From an uncultured Clostridia bacterium (GTDB lineage Bacteria; Bacillota; Clostridia; TANB77; CAG-508): a DNA stretch of 64,000 nt. Position 1 is the first letter of the stretch. Each line of letters starts with the position of its first letter. Shown piece after piece: positions 38,001 to 47,576 of the stretch. The notes beneath the pieces are model-generated. The model had not been told where the DNA came from, made no database searches, and was given only the letters and a program-made list of their open reading frames with translations. The stretch spans positions 1 through 64,000 of the forward strand of contig CALXAD010000005.1 of the NCBI GenBank assembly GCA_944386195.1, read 5' to 3'. The position numbers were made by a program, and so were the translations under genes.

Positions 38001-38559
38001 TTTTTTCATTTATAGAAATATCTACAATATCCCCTCTTACACTAAATTGTCCTCTTCCTTCTATTAAGTCACATCTAACATATCCTAAATCTACTAAATT
38101 TCTTTTTATATCTTCTAAATTATATGAATTTCCTGTTTTAAATCTCAATTCATTTTGATATATAATATTTTTTTCTGGAAGTTTTTGCATTACTGCTTCT
38201 ATTGTAGTTACTACTATTAATACTTTTTTAGATTTTATTTTATTTAATGTTTCTATCCTCTCATATAGATTTTCTTTACTTTCTGCAACATAATCATATG
38301 CTACAACTTCCTTTTTTGGGAATAATACTACATTATCAGTAAAATATTTTATATCTTCATATATTTTCTTTGCCTGTATTTCATTATATGTTAATATACA
38401 AATTGGCTTTTTGGTAAATTCATTTATTGTAACATCTAAACTCACCATTCCAACGTCATTTAAGCCCGATATTGCTATCGGACTTCTTTCATTTTCTATT
38501 TTATTTACAATCTCTATAAATTTTTGGCTTTTACCAAGTTCTCCTAGTATCGTATTCAT
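35055..38559 (-). CDS. mfd: Transcription-repair coupling factor Mfd, read through a +1 shift
   Basis: Joined across one +1 shift, the protein has 1167 residues, the normal Mfd length. It removes RNA polymerase stalled at DNA lesions and recruits UvrA. It shows the UvrB-like N-terminal part, the RNA-polymerase-interacting region (GDYVVHRKYGIGIY), the RecG-like helicase (LLCGDVGYGKTEVAMRAAF Walker A, DEEHRFG box, TATPIPRT, RGRVGRSDRQAYAYI) and the C-terminal TRCF domain (DLDITSYIPDSYIEDSSEKIDIYQKI). The zero frame ends in a junk tail after RGAGSLL. Skipping the C at 35643 gives GEIQSGHLEQVGYDTYCDLL, exactly the family sequence, through to the stop at 35055. The ATG at 38559 is the start. Confidence 0.93.
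35640..35646 (-). other. +1 frameshift site CTT CGG A in mfd
   Basis: Zero frame: AGT TTA CTT CGG AGA AAT ACA, which runs to TGA 13 codons later. Skipping C at 35643: CTT GGA GAA ATA CAG TCT GGA, L-G-E-I-Q-S-G, the conserved Mfd motif. A purine-rich GGAGCAGGAAG lies just upstream. Confidence 0.9.
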
Positions 38560-38574
38560 GCCATTCTCCAGTTT

Positions 38575-38961
38575 TTATGAATTTTCTTTTTGTTCTTTGC
38601 TTTCTTCTTTAGATACTTTAGTTTTTCCTTCTTTACCTAAATTAAGCATCTTTAACATTCCAGCACAAGAAATTATAAAACAAATACCTATAATAAAATT
38701 AACAATAGTTAAACTAACAATATATGCTGCTCCAATTATCATTCCAATTACGGGTCCTGCTGGTTTTTTCTTTAATGAAAGTGCCATATAAATTATTACT
38801 AATGCAATCATTATAACTGCAACAAATGCTGTTATTAATTTTTCTGCATATGTGAAATCATTTGGATTTATTCCTACTACATATACTAAAGAGATTGCAT
38901 GTAATATTAAAAATATTGCTCCCCATATTACAACTAATGATTTATATTTCTTTTCATTCAT
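38575..38961 (-). CDS. Small multi-pass membrane protein of unknown function
   Basis: The 128-residue protein starts at the ATG at 38961 behind AAAGGAGAG; an in-frame extension to 39030 is unlikely. It has about four membrane helices (SLVVIWGAIFLILHAISLVY, FVAVIMIALVIIYMAL, IGMIIGAAYIVSLTIVNFII, with the last running into FIISCAGML) and a charged C-terminal tail (GKEGKTKVSKEESKEQKENS). It resembles DUF4064-like small membrane proteins, without a firm match. It is 15 bases upstream of mfd on the same strand and likely shares its transcript. Confidence 0.75.
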   Translation of the reverse strand: MNEKKYKSLVVIWGAIFLILHAISLVYVVGINPNDFTYAEKLITAFVAVIMIALVIIYMALSLKKKPAGPVIGMIIGAAYIVSLTIVNFIIGICFIISCAGMLKMLNLGKEGKTKVSKEESKEQKENS

Positions 38962-39085
38962 TTGTATCTCTCCTTTCATTTGTATACTAAAGTTATACCA
39001 AATTATATAATATTTGTCAATTGTTGACAAGATTTTTTATTATTTATATAATAAAAAAAATTAATATCAAAAGGATATGATTTTT

Positions 39086-39670
39086 ATGTTTATGAAAAAA
39101 TTTATAAGCTTTTTATTTTGCAAATTTTTATTTAGAGTTCATTATTATAATATTGAAAATTTAGAAATTTATGATAAATATTTAATTTGTCCTAATCATT
39201 CTAGTGTATTTGACCCTTTTTTTATATTTCCCAAAACAAAAAATTTATCAATTATGGCAAAATCAGAAATATTTAAAAATAAGCTAGTTTCAAAAATTTT
39301 AACACATTATAATGTATTTCCAGTTAATAGAAATAAGGTTGATGTTAAAAGTTTATTTCACTCTTTATCTATTTTTAAAGAAAATAAACCTTGTGAATTT
39401 TTAATATTTGTAGAAGGTGGTATTGTAAAAAATAAAGATGATATAGGAACTAAAGTACATAATGGTGCTGTTTTTGTTGCTTCTAAATTACATGTTCCAA
39501 TTATTCCAGTATATATATCAAGAAGACCAAATTTTTTTTCAAAAGTAGATGTTATTTTTGGCACACCTTATTATTTAGACAAAAACACATTAAAAAATAA
39601 ATCTTTAGTAAAAAAAGAATCTAAAAATCTTATAAATAAAATATATAGTTTAAAAAAAGAAAGCAAATAA
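39086..39670 (+). CDS. 1-acylglycerol-3-phosphate acyltransferase (PlsC family)
   Basis: The protein of about 194 residues has the acyltransferase motifs: NHSSVFDPF (the H-x4-D catalytic pair), FPVNRNK, FVEGG in place of the usual FPEGT, and VPIIPVYI. It adds the second acyl chain to lysophosphatidic acid in membrane lipid synthesis; the altered third motif leaves the acceptor less certain. Three ATGs are in frame (39077, 39086, 39092); 39086 has the best spacing from AAAAGGA. It is divergent from the membrane protein gene before mfd. Confidence 0.83.
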   Translation: MFMKKFISFLFCKFLFRVHYYNIENLEIYDKYLICPNHSSVFDPFFIFPKTKNLSIMAKSEIFKNKLVSKILTHYNVFPVNRNKVDVKSLFHSLSIFKENKPCEFLIFVEGGIVKNKDDIGTKVHNGAVFVASKLHVPIIPVYISRRPNFFSKVDVIFGTPYYLDKNTLKNKSLVKKESKNLINKIYSLKKESK

Positions 39671-39689
39671 TTTTACTTTCTTTTTATTT

Positions 39690-41660
39690 TTACATTTTAA
39701 TAACTAATTTATTAAATTTAGAATTTATATAATTTTTTAATTTATCCATAAAAACTTCTGGTTTTATTTCTTTTTTTGCTACCATATCAAGCCCTTTTTC
39801 CCAACTGGCTGTTAATTTTGGATTTAACATATCTGGCATTGATTTAAACACAATATCATAAATTGCTTCTCCTTTAACAGTTGGTGTTATGATTTGAGTT
39901 TTTCCATTTATACTAATATATTTTATCTTCTCTAATTTTTTTATAATTTCAGCTCTTGTTGCACTTGTTCCTATGCCCGCACCTTTTATTTGTTCTCTTA
40001 ATTCTTCATCTTCAATTAATTTACCTGCATTTTCCATAGCTAAAATTATAGAGCCTGAATTATATCTACTAGGTGGAGATGTTTCCGCTTCTTTTAATTC
40101 AAAATTTTGTACTTCTATTTTTTCTCCCTTTTTTAAAGTTTTTAATACCTCTAAATTATTTCCTTTATCTTCACTTTCTTCTCCATCTTCATTATTTTCT
40201 TTTTTCTTATTTTTTTCAGGTTTTAATATTTCTAAAAATCCTTGTTTTACACAAACTTTCTCACTACAACTAAATGTCTCTAAAGTGTTATTTTCTTTAT
40301 CTGGTATTTCTAATGTCACTTGGATTTTCTGGTATTCTGCTGGTGGATAAAATATAGCCAAAAATCTTTTTACTATGACATTATAAACATTTTTATGTAA
40401 TTGTGGCAAGCCATTAAAGTTTTCATATCCTTGCCCTGTTGGGATAATTGCGTAGTGGTCTGTTATTTTGCTATCATTTACATATTTAGTTTTTGCAAGA
40501 TTTGTAGAATATTTTTCATCTATCATTTTCTTTATAAATCCTTGTACTTCTTCGTCTTTATAACCTCTTGCTATACCATTTAAATTTTTAGTAATTTCTT
40601 TACTAACTGCTGTTGATAGTACTCTTGCATCTGTTCTTGGATATGTAACTAATTTTTTTTCATATAAATTTTGTATTACTTCCAAAGTTTCATCTGGCTT
40701 TATTTTAAATCTTTTAGTACATTCATTTTGTATCTCTGCTAAATTAAATAAAAGTGGTGCATTTTCTTTTTGTTTTGATTTTTTTAATTCTGTTATAGTT
40801 GCTTCTTTTCCACTTAAATATTTAACAAATTCCTTTGCTTCACTCTCCTTTTTAAATCCTGTTTCATTATATAATTTAGGTGATTCAAACATTTTTGATT
40901 TTTCGTTTACTTTCCATTCAGCTCTAAAATTTGACTCTTTCTTTCCAAAGAGACCTACAATTTTATAATATTTAGTCTTTTTAAAATTTCTTATTTCTCT
41001 TTCCCTTGAAACCACCATTCCAAGTACACAAGTCATAACTCTTCCTACTGAAATAGACGCTCTATCTTCATTTATTTTATTTGCTAGACTTCTTCCATAG
41101 ATTATTGATAATAATCTTGAAAAATTAATTCCTATCAAATAATCTTCTTTTGCTCTTAAGTATGCACTATCTGATAAGCTATCATATTCTGATGAATCTT
41201 TTGCTTCCCTTATTCCTCTTAAAATTTCTTCTTCTGTTTGTGAATCAATCCATACCCTTTTTATTTTAGCCTTTGGATTTGGCTTTGCCATCATAAAAAC
41301 TAACCTTTGTATGTATTCTCCTTCTCTTCCAGAGTCTCCTGCATTGTATATCTCTTCTACATCCTCTCTTTGAAGCAAACTTTTTACAATATTAAATTGT
41401 TTTGCAACTTGTGGTATTATTTCATATTTCCATTTTTCTGGTATAAATGGCAATGTATCTAATCTCCAATACTTTAATTTTTCATCATATTTTTCCGGAT
41501 AGCTCATTGTTACTAAATGTCCTACACACCATGTTATAATCCAATCATTTGATTCTAAATATCCATCTTTTCTCTTAGTAGTTATTTTTAATGCTTTTGC
41601 AAATTCCATTGCAACTGATGGTTTTTCAGTAATTAACAATTTTTTGCCCAATTCTATCAT
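39690..41660 (-). CDS. topB: DNA topoisomerase III (type IA)
   Basis: The 656-residue type IA topoisomerase has a Toprim domain (LLITEKPSVA, AGDSGREGE with the acidic metal residues) and the active-site tyrosine in VTYPRTDARVL. NRAS-type motifs appear as EDRASISVGRV and later as the GTSATRAEII segment. No zinc fingers follow, as usual for TopB. It relaxes negatively supercoiled DNA and unlinks recombination and replication intermediates. Its start overlaps the stop of the upstream HD gene by ATGA, so the two are translationally coupled. Confidence 0.92.
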   Translation of the reverse strand: MIELGKKLLITEKPSVAMEFAKALKITTKRKDGYLESNDWIITWCVGHLVTMSYPEKYDEKLKYWRLDTLPFIPEKWKYEIIPQVAKQFNIVKSLLQREDVEEIYNAGDSGREGEYIQRLVFMMAKPNPKAKIKRVWIDSQTEEEILRGIREAKDSSEYDSLSDSAYLRAKEDYLIGINFSRLLSIIYGRSLANKINEDRASISVGRVMTCVLGMVVSREREIRNFKKTKYYKIVGLFGKKESNFRAEWKVNEKSKMFESPKLYNETGFKKESEAKEFVKYLSGKEATITELKKSKQKENAPLLFNLAEIQNECTKRFKIKPDETLEVIQNLYEKKLVTYPRTDARVLSTAVSKEITKNLNGIARGYKDEEVQGFIKKMIDEKYSTNLAKTKYVNDSKITDHYAIIPTGQGYENFNGLPQLHKNVYNVIVKRFLAIFYPPAEYQKIQVTLEIPDKENNTLETFSCSEKVCVKQGFLEILKPEKNKKKENNEDGEESEDKGNNLEVLKTLKKGEKIEVQNFELKEAETSPPSRYNSGSIILAMENAGKLIEDEELREQIKGAGIGTSATRAEIIKKLEKIKYISINGKTQIITPTVKGEAIYDIVFKSMPDMLNPKLTASWEKGLDMVAKKEIKPEVFMDKLKNYINSKFNKLVIKM

Positions 41661-42409
41661 CCTTTTATATAATTATTTATAATTTTCTTGAATTTGTTTA
41701 CCTTTTCTTTTGTAACTTTATCTTTAAAATTAAATCTATCTAAAATTTTATTTATATAATCTTCTTTTTCTATTATTTGTAAAGATTCTTTAAAATTTAT
41801 ATCATATATATACGATATAAGCATAAGTAATCCATCTATCGTATCGTTCTTTATAGTACCTAATCTTTTTATTGGCTTTTGTTTTACAAATTCTTCTTCC
41901 ATATATTTACTAAATTTTGTATTTTCTACATTTTCTTTTTCTTCTTTTTTATTCCAATAAATATATACTCCTTCATATAATATATCTAGTTTATCACTAT
42001 CTCTTATAATCTTACAAAACATCATAGTTTTTTCATCTAAACCTTTTTCTATTTCTAACTTATTATGGTTTTTTATTGCTTTTAAAATTATTTTTATATA
42101 TTTTTCATCACTTACATAATTTAAAATATAATCATTATTTTCTAAAATCTCTACTGCATGGTCTCCATGGTCAAATTTATTATCTTTTTTTCTACTATAT
42201 TCATCAAATCTTCCTATATCATGTAATAATCCTATTAAAGTAGCAATTTCTACATCTTCATCATCTAATTTAAGAAGTTCTGCAAGTCTTCTAGAATTCT
42301 CCATTACTCTTAAAGAATGACCAAATTTTCTTTTTATTCCATCATTTTCTAAATTATATTTTTGCACATACTTTATAAACTCATTTTTACATTTTTCTAT
42401 ATCTATCAT
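41657..42409 (-). CDS. HD-domain phosphohydrolase
   Basis: The 250-residue protein has the HD metal motif: H in RKFGHSLRVMENSRRLA, HD in LLHDIGRFDEYSR, H in KFDHGDHAVEIL, and D in RDSDKLDILY. Enzymes of this group hydrolyse phosphate esters of nucleotides or related compounds; the substrate is unknown. It is clearly a paralogue of the next gene, and it overlaps the topB start by four bases. Confidence 0.87.
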   Translation of the reverse strand: MIDIEKCKNEFIKYVQKYNLENDGIKRKFGHSLRVMENSRRLAELLKLDDEDVEIATLIGLLHDIGRFDEYSRKKDNKFDHGDHAVEILENNDYILNYVSDEKYIKIILKAIKNHNKLEIEKGLDEKTMMFCKIIRDSDKLDILYEGVYIYWNKKEEKENVENTKFSKYMEEEFVKQKPIKRLGTIKNDTIDGLLMLISYIYDINFKESLQIIEKEDYINKILDRFNFKDKVTKEKVNKFKKIINNYIKG

Positions 42410-42422
42410 CCATTTTTCCTTC

Positions 42423-43199
42423 TTATTTTCCTAATCTTTCTTTTATATATCTAATTGTTTCCTTATATATTTCATTAAACCATTTATTAGTTTGCTCATT
42501 TTTAAAATTAAATCTTTTATATATTTCATCAAAATAGCCTTTTTCATATACATAATTTAAAGAGAAATCATAATTGAAATCAAACACATATGCAAAATTT
42601 GCAATTAATCTATCTGCATGTGTTTTCATATTTGAATATTTTATGGCTCTATCATTCATAAATTCATTATATATTTCTTCAGTAAACTTTTCTTCTTCTA
42701 AATTATCAGAATCCCAAACTGTTTTTTCATTTTCAAATGTTAATATATAAAGAATATCTGTTTTATCACTATCTCTTATTAATTTCACAAATAAATCTTC
42801 ATCTTCACTTAAGTTTTTTGGTAAATCTTTTTTATCTTTATTATGATTAATTATAGCAAGTTCAATTATTTTATCATATTTATCATCTTCTATAAAATCT
42901 CTTATTTTTCCACTTTTAAATAAAACATCTACACCAATTTGTGCATGATTTTCACTTAAATGGTCTACAAATGTATTATATTTTCTTACTTGCTCAAATC
43001 TTCCTATATCATGTAATAATCCTATTAGTTCTGCAAGTTCTACTTTTTCTTCTGATAAATTCATACTTTTAGCTATTTTTCTTGAAATTTCTGCCGTTCT
43101 TTCTATATGAGCAATCTTTAATTGTATTTTTTTGTTTGTTATATCATAATTTTTTACATATTCTTTAAATGCTCTTTTTGCTTTAGTTATATCTACCAT
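42423..43199 (-). CDS. HD-domain phosphohydrolase, paralogue of the adjacent gene
   Basis: The 258-residue protein has the same HD set (IAHIERTAEISRKIA, GLLHDIGRFEQVR, DHLSENHAQIGVDVL, RDSDKTDILYILT) and a similar C-terminal part (LNYVYEKGYFDEIYKRFNFK). The ATG at 43199 is six bases after GAGGTG; an in-frame upstream TTG at 43220 is rejected. With the 41657 gene 13 bases downstream it forms an old tandem duplication leading into topB. Confidence 0.87.
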   Translation of the reverse strand: MVDITKAKRAFKEYVKNYDITNKKIQLKIAHIERTAEISRKIAKSMNLSEEKVELAELIGLLHDIGRFEQVRKYNTFVDHLSENHAQIGVDVLFKSGKIRDFIEDDKYDKIIELAIINHNKDKKDLPKNLSEDEDLFVKLIRDSDKTDILYILTFENEKTVWDSDNLEEEKFTEEIYNEFMNDRAIKYSNMKTHADRLIANFAYVFDFNYDFSLNYVYEKGYFDEIYKRFNFKNEQTNKWFNEIYKETIRYIKERLGK

Positions 43200-43349
43200 T
43201 TTTTTCACCTCTACTTGCAAATTCTAACATTTTTTGTTTTTTTTGGCAAGCAAAATGATTTTTATTTAATTCCTTTTTGTTTTTCCTTGATTTACTAGTA
43301 TTTTTGTTATATAATACAAGAAAAACTTAAGCAGAAAGGGGCTTTTTTT

Positions 43350-45773
43350 ATGGCTTATAATTTTAAAGAAATTGAAAAAAAATGGCAAGAAAAATGGTAC
43401 AAAGAAGGTACTTTTAATGCTAAAGATGATTATTCTATGAAAAAATGGTATGGCTTAATAGAGTTCCCTTACCCATCAGGTCAAGGTCTTCATGTTGGTC
43501 ATCCAAGAAGTTATACAGCAATGGATATTATTGCAAGGAAAAGAAGAATGCAAGGATATAATGTATTATTTCCAATAGGTTTTGATGCATTTGGTTTACC
43601 TGCTGAAAATTATGCAATAAAAAATCATATTCATCCTAAAATAACAACCGAAAAAAATATTAATCATTTTAGAGAACAATTAAAATCACTTGGTTTTTCT
43701 TTTGATTGGTCAAGAGAAATTAACACAACAAATCCTGATTACTATAAATGGACTCAATGGATTTTTATCCAATTATATAAACATGGTTTAGCATATAAAA
43801 CAACTATGCCAATTAACTTCTGTACAGGTTGTAAAGTAGGTCTTGCAAATGAAGAAGTTGTAAATGGTGTTTGTGAAAGATGTGGTAGTCCAGTTATTCA
43901 AAAAGAGAAAAGTGAATGGATGTTAAGAATAACTAAATACGCACAAAGATTAATAGATGATTTAAAAGATGTTGATTTCTTAGATAAAATTAAAGCTCAA
44001 CAAATAAATTGGATTGGTCGTAGTGAAGGTGCAGAAGTTACTTTTAAAATAGCAGATTCTTCTGAAACTTTAACAGTTTATACTACAAGGCCTGATACTC
44101 TATTTGGTGCAACCTATATGGTTGTTGCTCCTGAGCATCATATTATTGATAAATTGAAAGACAAAATTACTAATATGGATGAAATTCAAAATTATAAAAA
44201 ACAAGCTGCTTTAAAATCAGATTTTGAAAGGTCTGAATTAAATAAAGAAAAAACAGGTTGTGAAATAAAAGGACTTAAAGCTATAAATCCATTAACAGGC
44301 AACGAAATTCCTATTTGGATTTCTGATTATGTTTTAATTACTTATGGAACAGGTGCTATTATGGCTGTTCCTGCACATGACACACGTGACCATGAATTTG
44401 CTAAAAAGTTTAATTTACCAATTATTCAAGTTATTAAGCCTAATGACGAAAATATTAAATGTGATATTGAAAATGAGGCTTTTACAGATGTCGAAACTGG
44501 TGTTTTAATTAATTCTGGATTTTTAAATGGTCTATCTGTAAAAGATGCTAAGGAAAAAGTAATTGAGTACTTAGAAAATAATCATATTGGAAAAAAACAA
44601 GTAAATTATAAACTTCGTGATTGGGTATTTTCAAGACAACGTTATTGGGGCGAACCAATTCCAATGGTTCATTGTGATAAATGTGGCTGGGTTCCTATAC
44701 CTGAGGATGAATTACCTTTAAAATTACCAGATATAAAGGATTACGAACCTGGGGAAAATGGTGAATCTCCTCTTGCGAAACATACTGATTGGGTAAATAC
44801 AACTTGCCCTCATTGTGGAGGTCCTGCAAAGAGAGAAACAGATACTATGCCTCAATGGGCTGGTTCATCTTGGTATTATTTAAGATATATGGACCCACAT
44901 AATGATAAAGCTTTAGCTTCCCAAGAAGCATTAAAATATTGGTCACCTGTTGATTGGTATAATGGTGGAATGGAGCATACTACTTTACATTTACTATATT
45001 CAAGATTTTGGCATAAATTCTTATATGATATTGGTGTTGTTCCTACTAAAGAACCATATCAAAAGAGAACTTCTCATGGTATGATTTTAGGAAGTAATGG
45101 AGAAAAAATGTCTAAATCTAAAGGAAATGTTGTTAATCCAGATGATGTTGTTGATGAATTTGGAGCTGATAGTTTTAGAGTTTATGAAATGTTTATGGGA
45201 CCTTTTGACCAAACAGCACCTTGGTCTATGGAAAGTATTAGAGGATGTTCTAAATTTTTAGATAGAGTTTGGAATCTACAAACTTTATTAGTTGAAGGTA
45301 ATGAATATTCTCCTAAGTTTGAAAAAATGATGCATAGATCAATAAAGAAAGTTTCTTCAGATATTGAAGATATGAAATTTAATACATGTGTTTCTACATT
45401 CATGTCAATGGTAAATGAATTTTATAAAGAAAAATCTATTAACAAAGCTGAATTTGGAACATTTTTACAACTTTTAAATCCTTTTGCACCACATATTACT
45501 GAAGAACTTTGGCATACTGTTTTAGGTGGTAAAGAAGATTTAGCATATAAAGAATGGCCAAAATATGACGAAGCAAAAACAATTGCAGATGAAATTACTT
45601 TACCTATTCAATTTAATGGAAAACTTAAAGCAACTATTCAAATTGATTTAGATGAGGATGAAACTTCTGTAAAAGAAAAAGTTCATAATGCTGTTGATTC
45701 AAAATTAGAAGGTAAAACTGTAATTAAAGAAATTTATGTAAAAAATAAGATTTATAATATTGTTTTGAAATAA
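43350..45773 (+). CDS. leuS: Leucyl-tRNA synthetase
   Basis: The 807-residue class I synthetase charges leucine to tRNA-Leu. It has the HIGH-type motif HVGH (48-51), a zinc-type knuckle ([23 protein letters not shown]), an editing domain with [12 protein letters not shown] and [19 protein letters not shown], the RYWGEPIP and [11 protein letters not shown] segments, and KMSKSKGN. Its full length shows no frameshift. It follows a 130-base gap that is too short for a T-box leader; an AAAGGGG ribosome site lies ahead of the ATG. Confidence 0.97.
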   Translation: MAYNFKEIEKKWQEKWYKEGTFNAKDDYSMKKWYGLIEFPYPSGQGLHVGHPRSYTAMDIIARKRRMQGYNVLFPIGFDAFGLPAENYAIKNHIHPKITTEKNINHFREQLKSLGFSFDWSREINTTNPDYYKWTQWIFIQLYKHGLAYKTTMPINFCTGCKVGLANEEVVNGVCERCGSPVIQKEKSEWMLRITKYAQRLIDDLKDVDFLDKIKAQQINWIGRSEGAEVTFKIADSSETLTVYTTRPDTLFGATYMVVAPEHHIIDKLKDKITNMDEIQNYKKQAALKSDFERSELNKEKTGCEIKGLKAINPLTGNEIPIWISDYVLITYGTGAIMAVPAHDTRDHEFAKKFNLPIIQVIKPNDENIKCDIENEAFTDVETGVLINSGFLNGLSVKDAKEKVIEYLENNHIGKKQVNYKLRDWVFSRQRYWGEPIPMVHCDKCGWVPIPEDELPLKLPDIKDYEPGENGESPLAKHTDWVNTTCPHCGGPAKRETDTMPQWAGSSWYYLRYMDPHNDKALASQEALKYWSPVDWYNGGMEHTTLHLLYSRFWHKFLYDIGVVPTKEPYQKRTSHGMILGSNGEKMSKSKGNVVNPDDVVDEFGADSFRVYEMFMGPFDQTAPWSMESIRGCSKFLDRVWNLQTLLVEGNEYSPKFEKMMHRSIKKVSSDIEDMKFNTCVSTFMSMVNEFYKEKSINKAEFGTFLQLLNPFAPHITEELWHTVLGGKEDLAYKEWPKYDEAKTIADEITLPIQFNGKLKATIQIDLDEDETSVKEKVHNAVDSKLEGKTVIKEIYVKNKIYNIVLK

Positions 45774-45783
45774 ATAAAATTTT

Positions 45784-45823
45784 AAGCCTATTAGATTATT
45801 TTAAAGTTCTAATAGGCTTTTTA
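45784..45823. terminator. Two-way terminator between leuS and the coiled-coil gene
   Basis: AAGCCTATTAGA (45784-45795) pairs with TCTAATAGGCTT (45808-45819), with flanking T and A runs. Confidence 0.9.
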
Positions 45824-46192
45824 AGAACTTTTGATTTCTAAACTTAAATTATAAATTTGATTTTCGTTTTTTTCTATTTTTCTTTCGTCTTTTTCTAGTC
45901 TTTCTTCAAATAGAAATAATTTCTCATCTTGCATTTTAAATGCATCAAATAATGCATCTAATTTTTCTCCATGCTCGTGTTGCATTACTGTTACTATATT
46001 TTCAAGTCTTTCTAATCTTTCCTTAATGTCTATTATTTCTTTTTGCATATTATCAAATTTTCCTTCAAGACCATCAATTCTTCCTTCAACACTGTCAAGT
46101 CTTTTTTCAACACCATCAAGTCTTTTTTCTATTCTTACTTGTCCTTCGTATATTTTAAGTAAAAGATTTTTTATTTCTAAATCATTATTCAT
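45821..46192 (-). CDS. Small coiled-coil protein
   Basis: The 123-residue protein consists of heptad repeats such as RLDGVEKRLDSVEGRIDGLEGK and LERLENIVTVM, ending in a charged helix. It has no signal peptide or membrane helix. The start at 46192 lies behind GGAGGT; the in-frame ATG at 46210 covers that site. Similar short heptad proteins are common in Firmicutes as multimeric adaptors, sometimes phage-derived; no function can be assigned. Confidence 0.75.
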   Translation of the reverse strand: MNNDLEIKNLLLKIYEGQVRIEKRLDGVEKRLDSVEGRIDGLEGKFDNMQKEIIDIKERLERLENIVTVMQHEHGEKLDALFDAFKMQDEKLFLFEERLEKDERKIEKNENQIYNLSLEIKSS

Positions 46193-46368
46193 TTTTCTAC
46201 CTCCTTTCATAAAAATTAATGTGAAAAAATTATATTCCTTTTTTATTTACTTGTCAAGAAAAATTTATTGATATATCATGTCGAAAAAAGTCGACTCACT
46301 CTCGCTGTTGCTTTCCATAGAATAAAATTTTTAATTTGTAATTAAATTGTAATTAATATTTAACAAAG

Positions 46369-46397
46369 TTGACATGTTTTTTAGATTTATTTATAGT
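46369..46397 (+). promoter_or_regulatory. Promoter of the 46440 gene
   Basis: TTGACA (46369-46374) and TATAGT (46392-46397) are 17 bases apart, about 40 bases ahead of the start codon. The rest of the 46193-46439 gap is AT-rich; TGTCGAAAAAAGTCGACTC near 46279 is a small inverted repeat of unknown meaning. Confidence 0.75.
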
Positions 46398-46439
46398 ATA
46401 ATATTGTTATAAATGATATTTAAGGGGTAATATATAAAA

Positions 46440-47546
46440 ATGAGTGTCGAATCTGATTTAAGAAAAGATGGAATTGAGGTAATAAGTAAACTAGATACTT
46501 TAAGAATTAATTCAATTGCAAGAAATGTTTCATTAAAATTATGTGAAACTTTTCCTGAATTTAATTTAAACCAAAATGAATTATTTATTAAATTATCTAG
46601 ATTAGGTATGTATAGGGCAAAAATGCCTGAAGGTATGGCAGAAGCTAATTACTTTTATAAAAACACTTCTATATATTTTAATGAACATATTCCTGATGAA
46701 GATTTAGAAGAATTTGCGATACATGAATGTATTCATTATTTACAAGAAGTAAAAGATAAAAGAAATTATTTAATTCGTATGGGACTTTGTGATTACACAG
46801 AATTTAAAGTATATGGATTAGGATTAAATGAAGCTGCTGTTCAACTTATGGCATCAAAAGTAAATGGTATTCCAAAAGAATATGTAAAATATTTTGGAAT
46901 TAGTTTTGAAACAAATAGCCCTTCTTATTATCCACTTGAATGTTGTCTGGCTAATCAATTAGCATATATTGTTGGTGAAGATGTATTATTTGATAGTACT
47001 TTAAATAGTAATGATAATTTTAAAATAAAATTTTCTTCTCTTACATCTCCAAAAACATTTATGGCAATTCAAAATGCTTTTGATGATATACTTAATGATG
47101 AAGAAGAAATTATAAAATTAAATAATAAAATTGCAAATATTGATGATAGAAATAGAAAAGTTGATGGAATGCTTCAAAAAATAGATGAATTAAAAAGAGA
47201 AATTTCTTTAACTTTTATGAGAACTCAAAATTTAATTATTTCTAGCTATTTTGATAAAGCATTTGATTCAATTACTAATTTAGAAGAAATTGAAAAATAC
47301 AGAAGAAAATTATATTTATTTAAGGATTACTTAGGATGTATGGAAGGTTATACATTTTTTAATGACTACTATGTAAATAAAATGATGCAATTAGAAGAAA
47401 AATATAATAGATTAGAAAATGGTGAAGTAGAAACTGCTTTGAAGGTTATTACTAAAAAGGAAAACATTTTTATTTCAATATTCAAAGCCTTAAAGAAATT
47501 AATTTTAGGAACCTCTGCAAATGAAGAAAAAGATATAAATAGTTAA
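46440..47546 (+). CDS. Putative HExxH zinc metallopeptidase-like protein with coiled-coil tail
   Basis: The 368-residue protein has no export signal. HECIHYLQE (near residue 98) is an HExxH zinc motif, and a downstream LGLNEAAVQLMASKV supplies a glutamate helix of the gluzincin kind. Residues 220-270 form a coiled coil (EEEIIKLNNKIANIDDRNRK) and the C-terminus is basic (KALKKLILGTS). The sequence after the catalytic part suggests regulation or binding. It is a lone gene with a consensus promoter. The peptidase role is inferred from the motif only and the family is unknown to me. Confidence 0.65.
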   Translation: MSVESDLRKDGIEVISKLDTLRINSIARNVSLKLCETFPEFNLNQNELFIKLSRLGMYRAKMPEGMAEANYFYKNTSIYFNEHIPDEDLEEFAIHECIHYLQEVKDKRNYLIRMGLCDYTEFKVYGLGLNEAAVQLMASKVNGIPKEYVKYFGISFETNSPSYYPLECCLANQLAYIVGEDVLFDSTLNSNDNFKIKFSSLTSPKTFMAIQNAFDDILNDEEEIIKLNNKIANIDDRNRKVDGMLQKIDELKREISLTFMRTQNLIISSYFDKAFDSITNLEEIEKYRRKLYLFKDYLGCMEGYTFFNDYYVNKMMQLEEKYNRLENGEVETALKVITKKENIFISIFKALKKLILGTSANEEKDINS

Positions 47547-47576
47547 AAGAAGCAATATTTAATTTGCTTCTTTTTC
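47545..47576. terminator. Two-way terminator
   Basis: AAAAGAAGCAA (47545-47555) pairs with TTGCTTCTTTT (47564-47574), serving the 46440 gene and the convergent oxidoreductase gene. Confidence 0.85.

Noticed and set aside
43221-43349. T-box leader before leuS
   Set aside because: The gap is about 130 bases and shows neither the T-box sequence nor a stem I; only a promoter-like AT-rich stretch and a ribosome site are seen.
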